Origin: Eudorina sp. 2006-703-Eu-15
Lineage: Eukaryota; Chlorophyta; Chlorophyceae; Chlamydomonadales; Volvocaceae
DNA: 64,000 bases
Direction of reading: 5' to 3'
NCBI GenBank assembly: GCA_003117195.1
Contig: BDSI01000009.1
Location: 682,001-746,000 of the forward strand
Shown: positions 24,469-36,972 of the stretch, piece after piece
Layout: the number at the start of each line of letters is the position of its first letter
Position numbering within the stretch: the stretch's first letter is position 1
The notes under the pieces: model-generated
What the model saw: the letters and a program-made list of their open reading frames with translations, nothing else
Told to the model about the DNA's origin: nothing
Databases searched by the model: none
Made by a program: the position numbers and the translations under genes

Positions 24469-24920
24469 GGTGAGATCTTTGCTCGAAAAATCGTGCAGTA
24501 ACAATTATAATCGAGCGAGATTCAGGACGCACGGAGATGCATGTCTGGGGGTACGCACATCGATAGTGACATCGCCCGCTTGTCGTACACCCTTTTTATT
24601 GGGGAGGGCCGTACACCAGTAGTGTGGTGAAGGACGAAAGGCGTCCCCTTGATTGCTTGGCTTTTCTTACCAATGTGGGCCTTCGTACGTTATACCCGCC
24701 CAAACACGCAGACATCACGCAGACAGCAGACAGGCACTGCTGCGGACTCGGACCCGGGCACTTCGACACCCGGGCATCATCGATCGGTGCGTCACCCTCG
24801 CTTGTGTCCCCGGGGAAGCCACCAGCAGCCAGCTCCGGGACGCCCAAGCTGCCTCCTTGATGCTCTCCAGTATCCGTACAAACGGCGTTGGGTGCTTCAG
24901 CAGCATGCTATGTTAGTTGC

Positions 24921-24940
24921 ACCCACCACTGTTGCTATGT
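24921..24940 (+). promoter_or_regulatory. Putative U5 upstream element (-74 to -55)
   Basis: ACCCACCACTG followed by TATGT, placed at -74 and -59 of the inferred U5 5' end. Sequence and spacing nearly match the element before U2 in the same unit; conserved in all nine U5 copies. Confidence 0.55.
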
Positions 24941-24994
24941 CAAGTCATGTCAGTGACGACTAAGGGTGGGTCTGCGTGCGCACCTGAGACTTGT

Positions 24995-25110
24995 ACTCAG
25001 CGCTGAGCCGTTCCCGTCTCTCATATCTCTTTCGCCTTTTACTAAAGAGATCAGCGAGTACGGCTCATTTACGGCGCATATCTGCATTATTTGGAAGGCT
25101 TTTGCCTCAT
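24995..25110 (+). ncRNA. U5: U5 spliceosomal snRNA, copy 1
   Basis: The invariant U5 loop I, CGCCTTTTACTAAAG, sits on a perfect stem (ATCTCTTT/AAAGAGAT). A lower stem GAGCCGT/ACGGCTC closes the large 5' domain. The Sm site ATTATTTGG is at 25086-25094, followed by a small terminal hairpin AGGC-TTTT-GCCT. The length is about 116 nt, as in human U5. U5 loop I aligns the two exons during splicing. The 5' end is placed about 10 nt before the lower stem by analogy with other U5 RNAs and may be off by a few bases. It is on the same strand as U2, about 1.5 kb downstream. Confidence 0.93.
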
Positions 25111-26005
25111 CCCCAATGAAAATGTGTTTCGAGCTTCAGGCACCGTGACCTGACACGCACTCTGGCCGGGCTGTAAGCACCATGCATTCGGTACACATAA
25201 GGGCGGGGCCATGTGATTCACTCGGCTGGTCTGGCGCGGTTTCCAGGACAGGCACTGGCCGATATGGCTGCATGACCTCCCCTCACCCCCGCGGGTGATG
25301 GAGGATGGGTGCGCGGTCCTTGGTAGGGGGTTGATGAGGTGAGGCTCCTAAGAGCTATCTGGGCCCGTTGGAACACGCGTGCGTGCTTCATGTATGTACC
25401 TATGTCGCAACGTGGCCGCATCTCGCCGGATACCTTCTGTGCGAGAATCGCAACACCTACCCGGAGCTACGTACGTACGTGGCGGGGTACGTATCTAGCT
25501 ATCTAGTTCGCTGTGAGGGGCTGCTGCTGGGTTGCTTGCGTGTCTATCTATCTGTCCGTACGCCTGCGAGTGCCTGTGTGAGGAAGGTGGTGTGTGATGC
25601 CTCCCCGGCTTGTGTGCGTATTGGCTTGACGAGTTTATTTGTTCGTAAGGATGGATCCACGCTTCTGCTGGTAGCTAGGTGTTGTGTGCGTGGCTTGGCT
25701 GCGTCGCCAAGCGGTCGCTACGTACCAGCAGTGCGTGGCCGTCGGCCAACGACCGGGCCGCACTATGTGGCTTGCGCCGCCGTGCGTGCGTGTTGTTGTG
25801 CGTGCGCTGCGTGATGTATGACTGGATGTGCGTTTTGATTGATGCATGGACGTCGGTGCCCCGCGCCGGCGGCGGAGCTGCTGGTGCGCACACGGACGGG
25901 GTTTGTGTTTGTGTCCTGTTATCGATGATGACCCACCATCGCGGCGTATGTGTTTGTTGTGACATTTGTGTGTGCGGGTGGTGGCCGGTATGGGCGTGTC
26001 AATTC

Positions 26006-26195
26006 ATACCTTTCTCGGCCTTTTGGCTCAGATCATGTGTAGTATCTGTTCTTATAAGCTTAATCGCTTATATGGTCCTCATTGAGGACCTGCGATTAAC
26101 TTCAATTTCTCGCGGGGGCGTTGTCGCTGGTGTGCTTGCGCACCTGACTCGCCAGCATGGTTGCGGTCTTACACTACCGCTGCAGCCGTGCACCC
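26006..26195 (+). ncRNA. U2: U2 spliceosomal snRNA, copy 2
   Basis: Same core as copy 1 with the majority CCTGACTCG form; GGGGGCG after the Sm-like site (as in copies 1 and 3). Confidence 0.95.
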
Positions 26196-27679
26196 GACCC
26201 ATGCCAATGTCTGCAGAAATGATGCACATATGGGGATGATGACCAGCTGCCTTTTGTCCAACAGTCAGGGGCCACGGCAGGGTACGACACTCAGGGTACG
26301 ACAGTCGTGTACATCAGGCGCAGGTACGCACGCGTGTACGACCGGTGTGCACCTACCTACCTACCTACCTACCTAGCTGCGAAGGCTAAGCTAGTGCAGT
26401 GCGTGGATGATGTATCCCTAGTGCACAATAAAGCCGAACGTGCAGGGCGGGGTTGCCGCCGGGGACATCCGCCGGTCTATCTGCTGCAGACAGATTCCAA
26501 ACGGATCAACCCTACCTGTCCGTTGATTGGGGCGGGTGTGTTCGTAGGTACGTATGTATGTATGTTTGTACGTGCAGAGTCATAGAAGAAAACATCAGTG
26601 ATTATCAGAGCAGCCGCGTGCGGCTCATCATCATCAGGGCCACATACAGCGCGCCGCGGCTTACTAAATATCTGCACTCCATCTGACAGCTACGTGCACA
26701 GCCAGGCACGCACAGGGCCAGACGGGCACATAGCCGGGCGGCATACACGCACCCACCGACCGGGGTTCGTTACCGACCCTTGGGTCACCGAATACCCAAC
26801 CCAGCGTGTGCCTAAGCTACCTGCTCCAGGGGCTACCCAACCTGCGTGCGTGGACCAAGCCAGTGGGTTATGTGTCCGCAAGCGCAGAGTTGCGTGGCTG
26901 GATGGGTTATTATTACCAATACCTTACCCAACCCCAACCCGGCGGTCCCTGGCGGAGGTGCTTGCAATAAGCCCGGGATGGGGTTGGGGTGACCAGCCAC
27001 CAATCCCCGCTTCTGTGTGCCCGTAATGTCCACTGTACGGCTGCATCCACATGTACGGCTGCATCCACATGTACGGCTGCATCCACATGTACGGCTGCAT
27101 CCACATGTACGGCTGCATCCACATGTACGGCTGCATCCACATGTACGGCTGGGTGAGATCTTCGCTCGAAAAATCATGCAGTAACAATTATAATCGAGCG
27201 AGATTCAGGACGCACGGAGATGCATGTCTGGGGGTACGCACGTCGATAGTGACATCGCCTGCTTGTCGTACACCCTTTTATTGGGGAGGGCCGTACACCA
27301 GTAGCGTGGTGAAGGACGAAAGGCGTCCCCTTGATTGCTTGGCTTTTCTTACCAATGTGGGCCTTCGTACGTTATACCCGCCCAAACACGCAGACATCAC
27401 ACAGACAGCAGCAGACAGGCACTGCTGCGGACTCGGACCCGGGCACTTCGACACCCGGGCATCGTCGATCGGTGCGTCACCCTCGCTTGTGTCCCCGGAG
27501 AAGCCACCAGCAGCCAGCTCCGGGACGCCCAAGCTGCCTCCTTGATGCTCTCCAGTATCCGTACAAACGGCGTTGGGTGCTTCAGCAGCATGCTATGTTA
27601 ATTGCACCCACCACTGTTGCTATGTCAAGTCATGTCAGTGACGACTAAGGCTGGGTCTGCGTGCGCACCTGAGACTTGT

Positions 27680-27795
27680 ACTCAGCGCTGAGCCGTTCCC
27701 GTCTCTCATATCTCTTTCGCCTTTTACTAAAGAGATCAGCGAGTACGGCTCATTTACGGCGCATATCTGCATTATTTGGAAGGCTTTTGCCTCAT
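27680..27795 (+). ncRNA. U5: U5 spliceosomal snRNA, copy 2
   Basis: RNA sequence identical to copy 1 as far as I can see; loop I and Sm site intact. Confidence 0.93.
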
Positions 27796-28721
27796 CCCCA
27801 ATGAAATTGTGTATCGAGCTTCAGGCACCGTGACCTCACACGCACTCTGGCCGGGCGGTAAGCACCATGCATTCGGTACACATAAGGGCGGGGCCATGTG
27901 ATTCACTCGGCTGGTCTGGCGCGGTTTCCAGGACAGGCAATCCAGGCGCGCTGGTAGCCTGGTGCGTGTGTTGGCCGATATGGCTGCATGACCCCGCTTC
28001 ACCCCCGCGGGTGATGGAGGATGGGTGCGCGGTCCTTGGTAGGGGGTTGATGAGGTGAGGCTCCTAAGAGCTATCTGGGCCCGTTGGAACACGCGTGCGT
28101 GCTTCATGTATGTACCTATGTCGCAACGTGGCCGCATCTCGCCGGATACCTTCTGTGCGAGAATCGCAACACCTACCCGGAGCTACGTACGTACGTGGCG
28201 GAGTACGTATCTAGCTATCTAGTTCGCTGTAAGGGGCTGCTGCTGGGTTGCTTGCGTGTCTATCTATCTGTCCGTACGCCTGCGAGTGCCTGTGTGAGGA
28301 AGGTGGTGTGTGATGCCTCCCCGGCTTGTGTGCGTATTGACTTGACGAGTTTATTTGTTCGTAAGGATGGATCCACGCTTCTGCTGGTAGCTGGGTGTTG
28401 TGTGCGTGGCTTGGCTGCGTCGCCAAGCGGTCGCTACGTACCAGCAGTGCGTGGCCGTCGGCCAACGACCGGGCCGCACTATGTGGCTTGCGCCGCCGTG
28501 CGTGCGTGTTGTTGTGCGTGCGCTGCGTGATGTATGACTGGATGTGCGTTTTGATTGATGCATGGACGTCGGTGCCCCGCGCCGGCGGCGGAGCTGCTTT
28601 TGCGCACACGGACGGGGTTTGTGTTTGTGTCCTGTTATCGATGATGACCCACCATCGCGGCGTATGTGTATGTTGTGACATTTGTGTGTGCGGGTGGTGG
28701 CTGGTATGGCCATGACAATTC

Positions 28722-28911
28722 ATACCTTTCTCGGCCTTTTGGCTCAGATCATGTGTAGTATCTGTTCTTATAAGCTTAATCGCTTATATGGTCCTCATTG
28801 AGGACCTGCGATTAACTTCAATTTCTCGCGGGGGCGTTGTCGCTGGTGTGCTTGCGCACCTGACTCGCCAGCATGGTTGCGGTCTTACACTACCGCTGCA
28901 GCCGTGCACCC
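28722..28911 (+). ncRNA. U2: U2 spliceosomal snRNA, copy 3
   Basis: Matches copy 2 throughout the RNA. Confidence 0.95.
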
Positions 28912-30376
28912 GACCCATGCCAATGTCTGCAGAAATGATGCATATATGGGGATGATGACCAGCTGCCTTTTGTCCAACAGTCAGGGGCCACGACAGGGTA
29001 CGACAGTCAGGGTACGACAGTCGTGTACATCAGGCGCAGGTACGCACGCGTGTACGACCGGTGTGCACCTACCTACCTACCTACCTAGCTGCGAAGGCTA
29101 AGCTAGTGCAGTGCGTGGATGATGTATCCCTAGTGCACAATAAAGCCGAACGTGCAGGGCGGGGTTGCCGCCGGGGACATCCGCCGGTCTATCTGCTGCA
29201 GACAGATTCCAAACGGATCAACCCTACCTGTCCGTTGATTGGGGCGGGTGTGTTCGTAGGTACGTATGTATGTATGTTTGTACGTGCAGAGTCATAGAAG
29301 AAAACATCAGTGATTATCAGAGCAGCCGCGTGCGGCTCATCATCATCAGGGCCACATACAGCGCGCCGCGGCTTACTAAATATCTGCACTCCATCTGACA
29401 GCTACGTGCACAGCCAGGCACGCACAGGGCCAGACGGGCACATAGCCGGGCGGCATACACGCACCCACCGACCGGGGTTCGTTACCGACCCTTGGGTCAC
29501 CGAATACCCAACCCAGCGTGTGCCTAAGCTACCTGCTCCAGGGGCTACCCAACCTGCGTGCGTGGACCAAGCCAGTGGGTTATGTGTCCGCAAGCGCAGA
29601 GTTGCGTGGCTGGATGGGTTATTATTACCAATACCTTACCCAACCCCAACCCGGCGGTCCCTGGCGGAGGTGCTTGCAATAAGCCCGGGATGGGGTTGGG
29701 GTGACCAGCCACCAATCCCCGCTTCTGTGTGCCCGTAATAATGTCCACTGTACGGCTGCATCCACATGTACGGCTGCATCCACATGTACGGCTGCATCCA
29801 CATGTACGGCTGCATCCACATGTACGGCTGCATCCACATGTACGGCTGGGTGAGATGTTCGCTCGAAAAATCATGCAGTAACAATTATAATCGAGCGAGA
29901 TTCAGGACGCACGGAGATGCATGTCTGGGGTTACGCACGTCGATAGTGACATCGCCTGCTTGTCGTACACCCTTTTATTGGGGAGGGCCGTACACCAGTA
30001 GTGTGGTGAAGGACGAAAGGCGTCCCCTTGATTGCTTGGCTTTTCTTACCAATGTGGGCCTTCGTACGTTATACCCGCCCAAACACGCAGACATCACACA
30101 GACAGCAGCAGACAGGCACTGCTGCGGACTCGGACCCGGGCACTTCGACACCCGGGCATCGTCGATCGGTGCGTCACCCTCGCTTGTGTCCCCGGAGAAG
30201 CCACCAGCAGCCAGCTCCGGGACGCCCAAGCTGCCTCCTTGATGCTCTCCAGTATCCGTACAAACGGCGTTGGGTGCTTCAGCAGCATGCTATGTTAATT
30301 GCACCCACCACTGTTGCTATGTCAAGTCATGTCAGTGACGACTAAGGCTGGGTCTGCGTGCGCACCTGAGACTTGT

Positions 30377-30492
30377 ACTCAGCGCTGAGCCGTTCCCGTC
30401 TCTCATATCTCTTTCGCCTTTTACTAAAGAGATCAGCGAGTACGGCTCATTTACGGCGCATATCTGCATTATTTGGAAGGCTTTTGCCTCAT
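30377..30492 (+). ncRNA. U5: U5 spliceosomal snRNA, copy 3
   Basis: Loop I, stems and Sm site intact and identical to the other copies. Confidence 0.93.
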
Positions 30493-31417
30493 CCCCAATG
30501 AAATTGTGTATCGAGCTTCAGGCACCGTGACCTCACACGCACTCTGGCCGGGCGGTAAGCACCATGCATTCGGTACACATAAGGGCGGGGCCATGTGATT
30601 CACTCGGCTGGTCTGGCGCGGTTTCCAGGACAGGCAATCCAGGCGCGCTGGTAGCCTGGTGCGTGTGTTGGCCGATATGGCTGCATGACCCCGCTTCACC
30701 CCGCGGGTGATGGAGGATGGGTGCGCGGTCCTTGGTAGGGGGTTGATGAGGTGAGGCTCCTAAGAGCTATCTGGGCCCGTTGGAACACGCGTGCGTGCTT
30801 CATGTATGTACCTATGTCGCAACGTGGCCGCATCTCGCCGGATACCTTCTGTGCGAGAATCGCAACACCTACCCGGAGCTACGTACGTACGTGGCGGAGT
30901 ACGTATCTAGCTATCTAGTTCGCTGTAAGGGGCTGCTGCTGGGTTGCTTGCGTGTCTATCTATCTGTCCGTACGCCTGCGAGTGCCTGTGTGAGGAAGGT
31001 GGTGTGTGATGCCTCCCCGGCTTGTGTGCGTATTGACTTGACGAGTTTATTTGTTCGTAAGGATGGATCTACGCTTCTGCTGGTAGCTGGGTGTTGTGTG
31101 CGTGGCTTGGCTGCGTCGCCAAGCGGTCGCTACGTACCAGCAGTGCGTGGCCGTCGGCCAACGACCGGGCCGCACTATGTGGCTTGCGCCGCCGTGCGTG
31201 CGTGTTGTTGTGCGTGCGCTGCGTGATGTATGACTGGATGTGCGTTTTGATTGATGCATGGACGTCGGTGCCCCGCGCCGGCGGCGGAGCTGCTTTTGCG
31301 CACACGGACGGGGTTTGTGTTTGTGTCCTGTTATCGATGATGAACCACCATCGCGGCGTATGTGCATGTTGTGACATTTGTGTGTGCGGGTGGTGGCTGG
31401 TATGGCCATTACAATTC

Positions 31418-31607
31418 ATACCTTTCTCGGCCTTTTGGCTCAGATCATGTGTAGTATCTGTTCTTATAAGCTTAATCGCTTATATGGTCCTCATTGAGGA
31501 CCTGCGATTAACTTCAATTTCTCGCGGGGGTGTTGTCGCTGGTGTGCTTGCGCACCTGACTCGCCAGCATGGCTGCGGTCTTACACTACCGCTGCAGCCG
31601 TGCACCC
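31418..31607 (+). ncRNA. U2: U2 spliceosomal snRNA, copy 4 (variant)
   Basis: Carries GGGGGTG after the Sm-like site and a T-to-C change just before stem IV (ATGGCTGCGG). Its upstream element reads AACCACC. All of these are shared with copy 10, six units away. Confidence 0.93.
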
Positions 31608-33059
31608 GACCCATGCCAATGTCTGCAGAAATGATGCATATATGGGGATGATGACCAGCTGCCTTTTGTCCAACAGTCAGGGGCCACGCAGGGTACGACA
31701 GTCAGGGTACGACAGTCGTGTACATCAGGCGCAGGTACGCACGCGTGTACGACCGGTGTGCACCTACCTACCTACCTACCTAGCTGCGAAGGCTAAGCTA
31801 GTGCAGTGCGTGGATGATGTATCCCTAGTGCACAATAAAGCCGAACGTGCAGGGCGGGGTTGCCGCCGGACGGTCTATCTGCTGCAGACAGATTCCAAAC
31901 GGATCAACCCTACCTGTCCGTTGATTGGGGCGGGTGTGTTCGTAGGTACGTATGTATGTATGTTTGTACGTGCAGAGTCATAGAAGAAAACATCAGTGAT
32001 TATCAGAGCAGCCGCGTGCGGCTCATCATCATCAGGGCCACATACAGCGCGCCGCGGCTTACTAAATATCTGCACTCCATCTGACAGCTACGTGCACAGC
32101 CAGGCACGCACAGGGCCAGACGGGCACATAGCCGGGCGGCATACACGCACCCACCGACCGGGGTTCGTTACCGACCCTTGGGTCACCGAATACCCAACCC
32201 AGCGTGTGCCTAAGCTACCTGCTCCAGGGGCTACCCAACCTGCGTGCGTGGACCAAGCCAGTGGGTTATGTGTCCGCAAGCGCAGAGTTGCGTGGCTGGA
32301 TGGGTTATTATTACCAATACCTTACCCAACCCAACCCGGCGGTCCCTGGCGGAGGTGCTTGCAATAAGCCGGGATGGGGTTGGGGTGACCAGCCACCAAT
32401 CCCCGCTTCTGTGTGCCCGTAATAATGTCCACTGTACGGCTGCATCCACATGTACGGCTGCATCCACATGTACGGCTGCATCCACATGTACGGCTGCATC
32501 CACATGTACGGCTGCATCCACATGTACGGCTGGGTGAGATGTTCGCTCGAAAAATCATGCAGTAACAATTATAATCGAGCGAGATTCAGGACGCACGGAG
32601 ATGCATGTCTGGGGTTACGCACGTCGATAGTGACATCGCCTGCTTGTCGTACACCCTTTTATTGGGGAGGGCCGTACACCAGTAGTGTGGTGAAGGACGA
32701 AAGGCGTCCCTTGATTGCTTGGCTTTTCTTACCAATGTGGGCCTTCGTACGTTATACCCGCCCAAACACGCAGACATCACACAGACAGCAGCAGACAGGC
32801 ACTGCTGCGGACTCGGACCCGGGCACTTCGACACCCGGGCATCGTCGATCGGTGCGTCACCCTCGCTTGTGTCCCCGGAGAAGCCACCAGCAGCCAGCTC
32901 CGGGACGCCCAAGCTGCCTCCTTGATGCTCTCCAGTATCCGTACAAACGGCGTTGGGTGCTTCAGCAGCATGCTATGTTAATTGCACCCACCACTGTTGC
33001 TATGTCAAGTCATGTCAGTGACGACTAAGGCTGGGTCTGCGTGCGCACCTGAGACTTGT

Positions 33060-33175
33060 ACTCAGCGCTGAGCCGTTCCCGTCTCTCATATCTCTTTCGC
33101 CTTTTACTAAAGAGATCAGCGAGTACGGCTCATTTACGGCGCATATCTGCATTATTTGGAAGGCTTTTGCCTCAT
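33060..33175 (+). ncRNA. U5: U5 spliceosomal snRNA, copy 4
   Basis: RNA intact; one C fewer directly after it (CATCCCAATG). Confidence 0.93.
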
Positions 33176-34097
33176 CCCAATGAAATTGTGTATCGAGCTT
33201 CAGGCTCCGTGACCTCACACGCACTCTGGCCGGGCGGTAAGCACCATGCATTCGGTACACATAAGGGCGGGGCCATGTGATTCACTCGGCTGGTCTGGCG
33301 CGGTTTCCAGGACAGGCAATCCAGGCGCGCTGGTAGCCTGGTGCGTGTGTTGGCCGATATGGCTGCATGACCCCGCTTCACCCCGCGGGTGATGGAGGAT
33401 GGGTGCGCGGTCCTTGGTAGGGGGTTGATGAGGTGAGGCTCCTAAGAGCTATCTGGGCCGTTGGAACACGCGTGCGTGCTTCATGTATGTACCTATGTCG
33501 CAACGTGGCCGCATCTCGCCGGATACCTTCTGTGCGAGAATCGCAACACCTACCCGGAGCTACGTACGTACGTGGCGGAGTACGTATCTAGCTATCTAGT
33601 TCGCTGTAAGGGGCTGCTGCTGGGTTGCTTGCGTGTCTATCTATCTGTCCGTACGCCTGCGAGTGCCTGTGTGAGGAAGGTGGTGTGTGATGCCTCCCCG
33701 GCTTGTGTGCGTATCGACTTGACGAGTTTATTTGTTCGTAAGGATGGATCCACGCTTCTGCTGGTAGCTGGGTGTTGTGTGCGTGGCTTGGCTGCGTCGC
33801 CAAGCGGTCGCTACGTACCAGCAGTGCGTGGCCGTCGGCCAACGACCGGGCCGCACTATGTGGCTTGCGCCGCCGTGCGTGCGTGTTGTTGTGCGTGCGC
33901 TGCGTGATGTATGACTGGATGTGCGTTTTGATTGATGCATGGACGTCGGTGCCCGCGCCGGCGGCGGAGCTGCTTTTGCGCACACGGACGGGGTTTGTGT
34001 TTGTGTCCTGTTATCGATGATGACCCACCATCGCGGCGTATGTGCATGTTGTGACATTTGTGTGTGCGGGTGGTGGCTGGTATGGCCATGACAATTC

Positions 34098-34286
34098 ATA
34101 CCTTTCTCGGCCTTTTGGCTCAGATCATGTGTAGTATCTGTTCTTATAAGCTTAATCGCTTATATGGTCCTCATTGAGGACCTGCGATTAACTTCAATTT
34201 CTCGCGGGGTGTTGTCGCTGGTGTGCTTGCGCACCTGACTCGCCAGCATGGTTGCGGTCTTACACTACCGCTGCAGCCGTGCACCC
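34098..34286 (+). ncRNA. U2: U2 spliceosomal snRNA, copy 5
   Basis: One G shorter in the G-run after the Sm-like site (CGCGGGGTG), giving 189 nt; otherwise intact. Confidence 0.94.
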
Positions 34287-35741
34287 GACCCATGCCAATG
34301 TCTGCAGAAATGATGCATATATGGGGATGATGACCAGCTGCCTTTTGTCCAACAGTCAGGGGCCACGGCAGGGTACGACAGTCAGGGTACGACAGTCGTG
34401 TACATCAGGCGCAGGTACGCACGCGTGTACGACCGGTGTGCACCTACCTACCTACCTACCTAGCTGCGAAGGCTAAGCTAGTGCAGTGCGTGGATGATGT
34501 ATCCCTAGTGCACAATAAAGCCGAACGTGCAGGGCGGGGTTGCCGCCGGACGGTCTATCTGCTGCAGACAGATTCCAAACGGATCAACCCTACCTGTCCG
34601 TTGATTGGGGCGGGTGTGTTCGTAGGTACGTATGTATGTATGTTTGTACGTGCAGAGTCATAGAAGAAAACATCAGTGATTATCAGAGCAGCCGCGTGCG
34701 GCTCATCATCATCAGGGCCACATACAGCGCGCCGCGGCTTACTAAATATCTGCACTCCATCTGACAGCTACGTGCACAGCCAGGCACGCACAGGGCCAGA
34801 CGGGCACATAGCCGGCGGCATACACGCACCCACCGACCGGGGTTCGTTACCGACCCTTGGGTCACCGAATACCCAACCCAGCGTGTGCCTAAGCTACCTG
34901 CTCCAGGGGCTACCCAACCTGCGTGCGTGGACCAAGCCAGTGGGTTATGTGTCCGCAAGCGCAGAGTTGCGTGGCTGGATGGGTTATTATTACCAATACC
35001 TTACCCAACCCCAACCCGGCGGTCCCTGGCGGAGGTGCTTGCAATAAGCCCGGGATGGGGTTGGGGTGACCAGCCACCAATCCCCGCTTCTGTGTGCCCG
35101 TAATAATGTCCACTGTACGGCTGCATCCACATGTACGGCTGCATCCACATGTACGGCTGCATCCACATGTACGGCTGCATCCACATGTACGGCTGCATCC
35201 ACATGTACGGCTGGGTGAGATGTTCGCTCGAAAAATCATGCAGTAACAATTATAATCGAGCGAGATTCAGGACGCACGGAGATGCATGTCTGGGGTTACG
35301 CACGTCGATAGTGACATCGCCTGCTTGTCGTACACCCTTTTATTGGGGAGGGCCGTACACCAGTAGTGTGGTGAAGGACGAAAGGCGTCCCCTTGATTGC
35401 TTGGCTTTTCTTACCAATGTGGGCCTTCGTACGTTATACCCGCCCAAACACGCAGACATCACACAGACAGCAGCAGACAGGCACTGCTGCGGACTCGGAC
35501 CCGGGCACTTCGACACCCGGGCATCGTCGATCGGTGCGTCACCCTCGCTTGTGTCCCCGGAGAAGCCACCAGCAGCCAGCTCCGGGACGCCCAAGCTGCC
35601 TCCTTGATGCTCTCCAGTATCCGTACAAACGGCGTTGGGTGCTTCAGCAGCATGCTATGTTAATTGCACCCACCACTGTTGCTATGTCAAGTCATGTCAG
35701 TGACGACTAAGGCTGGGTCTGCGTGCGCACCTGAGACTTGT

Positions 35742-35857
35742 ACTCAGCGCTGAGCCGTTCCCGTCTCTCATATCTCTTTCGCCTTTTACTAAAGAGATCA
35801 GCGAGTACGGCTCATTTACGGCGCATATCTGCATTATTTGGAAGGCTTTTGCCTCAT
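35742..35857 (+). ncRNA. U5: U5 spliceosomal snRNA, copy 5
   Basis: Intact; loop I, stems and Sm site as in copy 1. Confidence 0.93.
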
Positions 35858-36783
35858 CCCCAATGAAATTGTGTATCGAGCTTCAGGCTCCGTGACCTCA
35901 CACGCACTCTGGCCGGGCGGTAAGCACCATGCATTCGGTACACATAAGGGCGGGGCCATGTGATTCACTCGGCTGGTCTGGCGCGGTTTCCAGGACAGGC
36001 AATCCAGGCGCGCTGGTAGCCTGGTGCGTGTGTTGGCCGATATGGCTGCATGACCCCGCTTCACCCCCGCGGGTGATGGAGGATGGGTGCGCGGTCCTTG
36101 GTAGGGGGTTGATGAGGTGAGGCTCCTAAGAGCTATCTGGGCCCGTTGGAACACGCGTGCGTGCTTCATGTATGTACCTATGTCGCAACGTGGCCGCATC
36201 TCGCCGGATACCTTCTGTGCGAGAATCGCAACACCTACCCGGAGCTACGTACGTACGTGGCGGAGTACGTATCTAGCTATCTAGTTCGCTGTAAGGGGCT
36301 GCTGCTGGGTTGCTTGCGTGTCTATCTATCTGTCCGTACGCCTGCGAGTGCCTGTGTGAGGAAGGTGGTGTGTGATGCCTCCCCGGCTTGTGTGCGTATC
36401 GACTTGACGAGTTTATTTGTTCGTAAGGATGGATCCACGCTTCTGCTGGTAGCTGGGTGTTGTGTGCGTGGCTTGGCTGCGTCGCCAAGCGGTCGCTACG
36501 TACCAGCAGTGCGTGGCCGTCGGCCAACGACCGGGCCGCACTATGTGGCTTGCGCCGCCGTGCGTGCGTGTTGTTGTGCGTGCGCTGCGTGATGTATGAC
36601 TGGATGTGCGTTTTGATTGATGCATGGACGTCGGTGCCCCGCGCCGGCGGCGGAGCTGCTTTTGCGCACACGGACGGGGTTTGTGTTTGTGTCCTGTTAT
36701 CGATGATGACCCACCATCGCGGCGTATGTGCATGTTGTGACATTTGTGTGTGCGGGTGGTGGCTGGTATGGCCATGACAATTC

Positions 36784-36972
36784 ATACCTTTCTCGGCCTT
36801 TTGGCTCAGATCATGTGTAGTATCTGTTCTTATAAGCTTAATCGCTTATATGGTCCTCATTGAGGACCTGCGATTAACTTCAATTTCTCGCGGGGTGTTG
36901 TCGCTGGTGTGCTTGCGCACCTGACTCGCCAGCATGGTTGCGGTCTTACACTACCGCTGCAGCCGTGCACCC
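36784..36972 (+). ncRNA. U2: U2 spliceosomal snRNA, copy 6
   Basis: Shares the one-G deletion of copy 5 (189 nt). Confidence 0.94.

Noticed and set aside
26749..26765. ACCCACCGACC as a third snRNA-type promoter in the unit
   Set aside because: No TATGT at the matching distance and no recognisable RNA about 75 nt downstream.
26725..26775. tRNA-like A box (TAGCCGGGCGG) and B box (GGTTCGTTACC) in the array unit
   Set aside because: The boxes are about 11 nt too close for a tRNA and no cloverleaf or acceptor stem can be drawn.
28960..29010. ATGATGA as a C box of a C/D snoRNA downstream of U2
   Set aside because: No D box (CTGA) or terminal stem at a suitable distance.
24350..35607. Open frames of 142-192 residues in every array unit, including a repeated YGCIHM protein
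   Set aside because: They are by-products of an 18-bp repeat and of tandem duplication. Frames change between units through 1-bp indels (for example near 32709 and 43452), there is no domain, and the snRNA genes explain the units.
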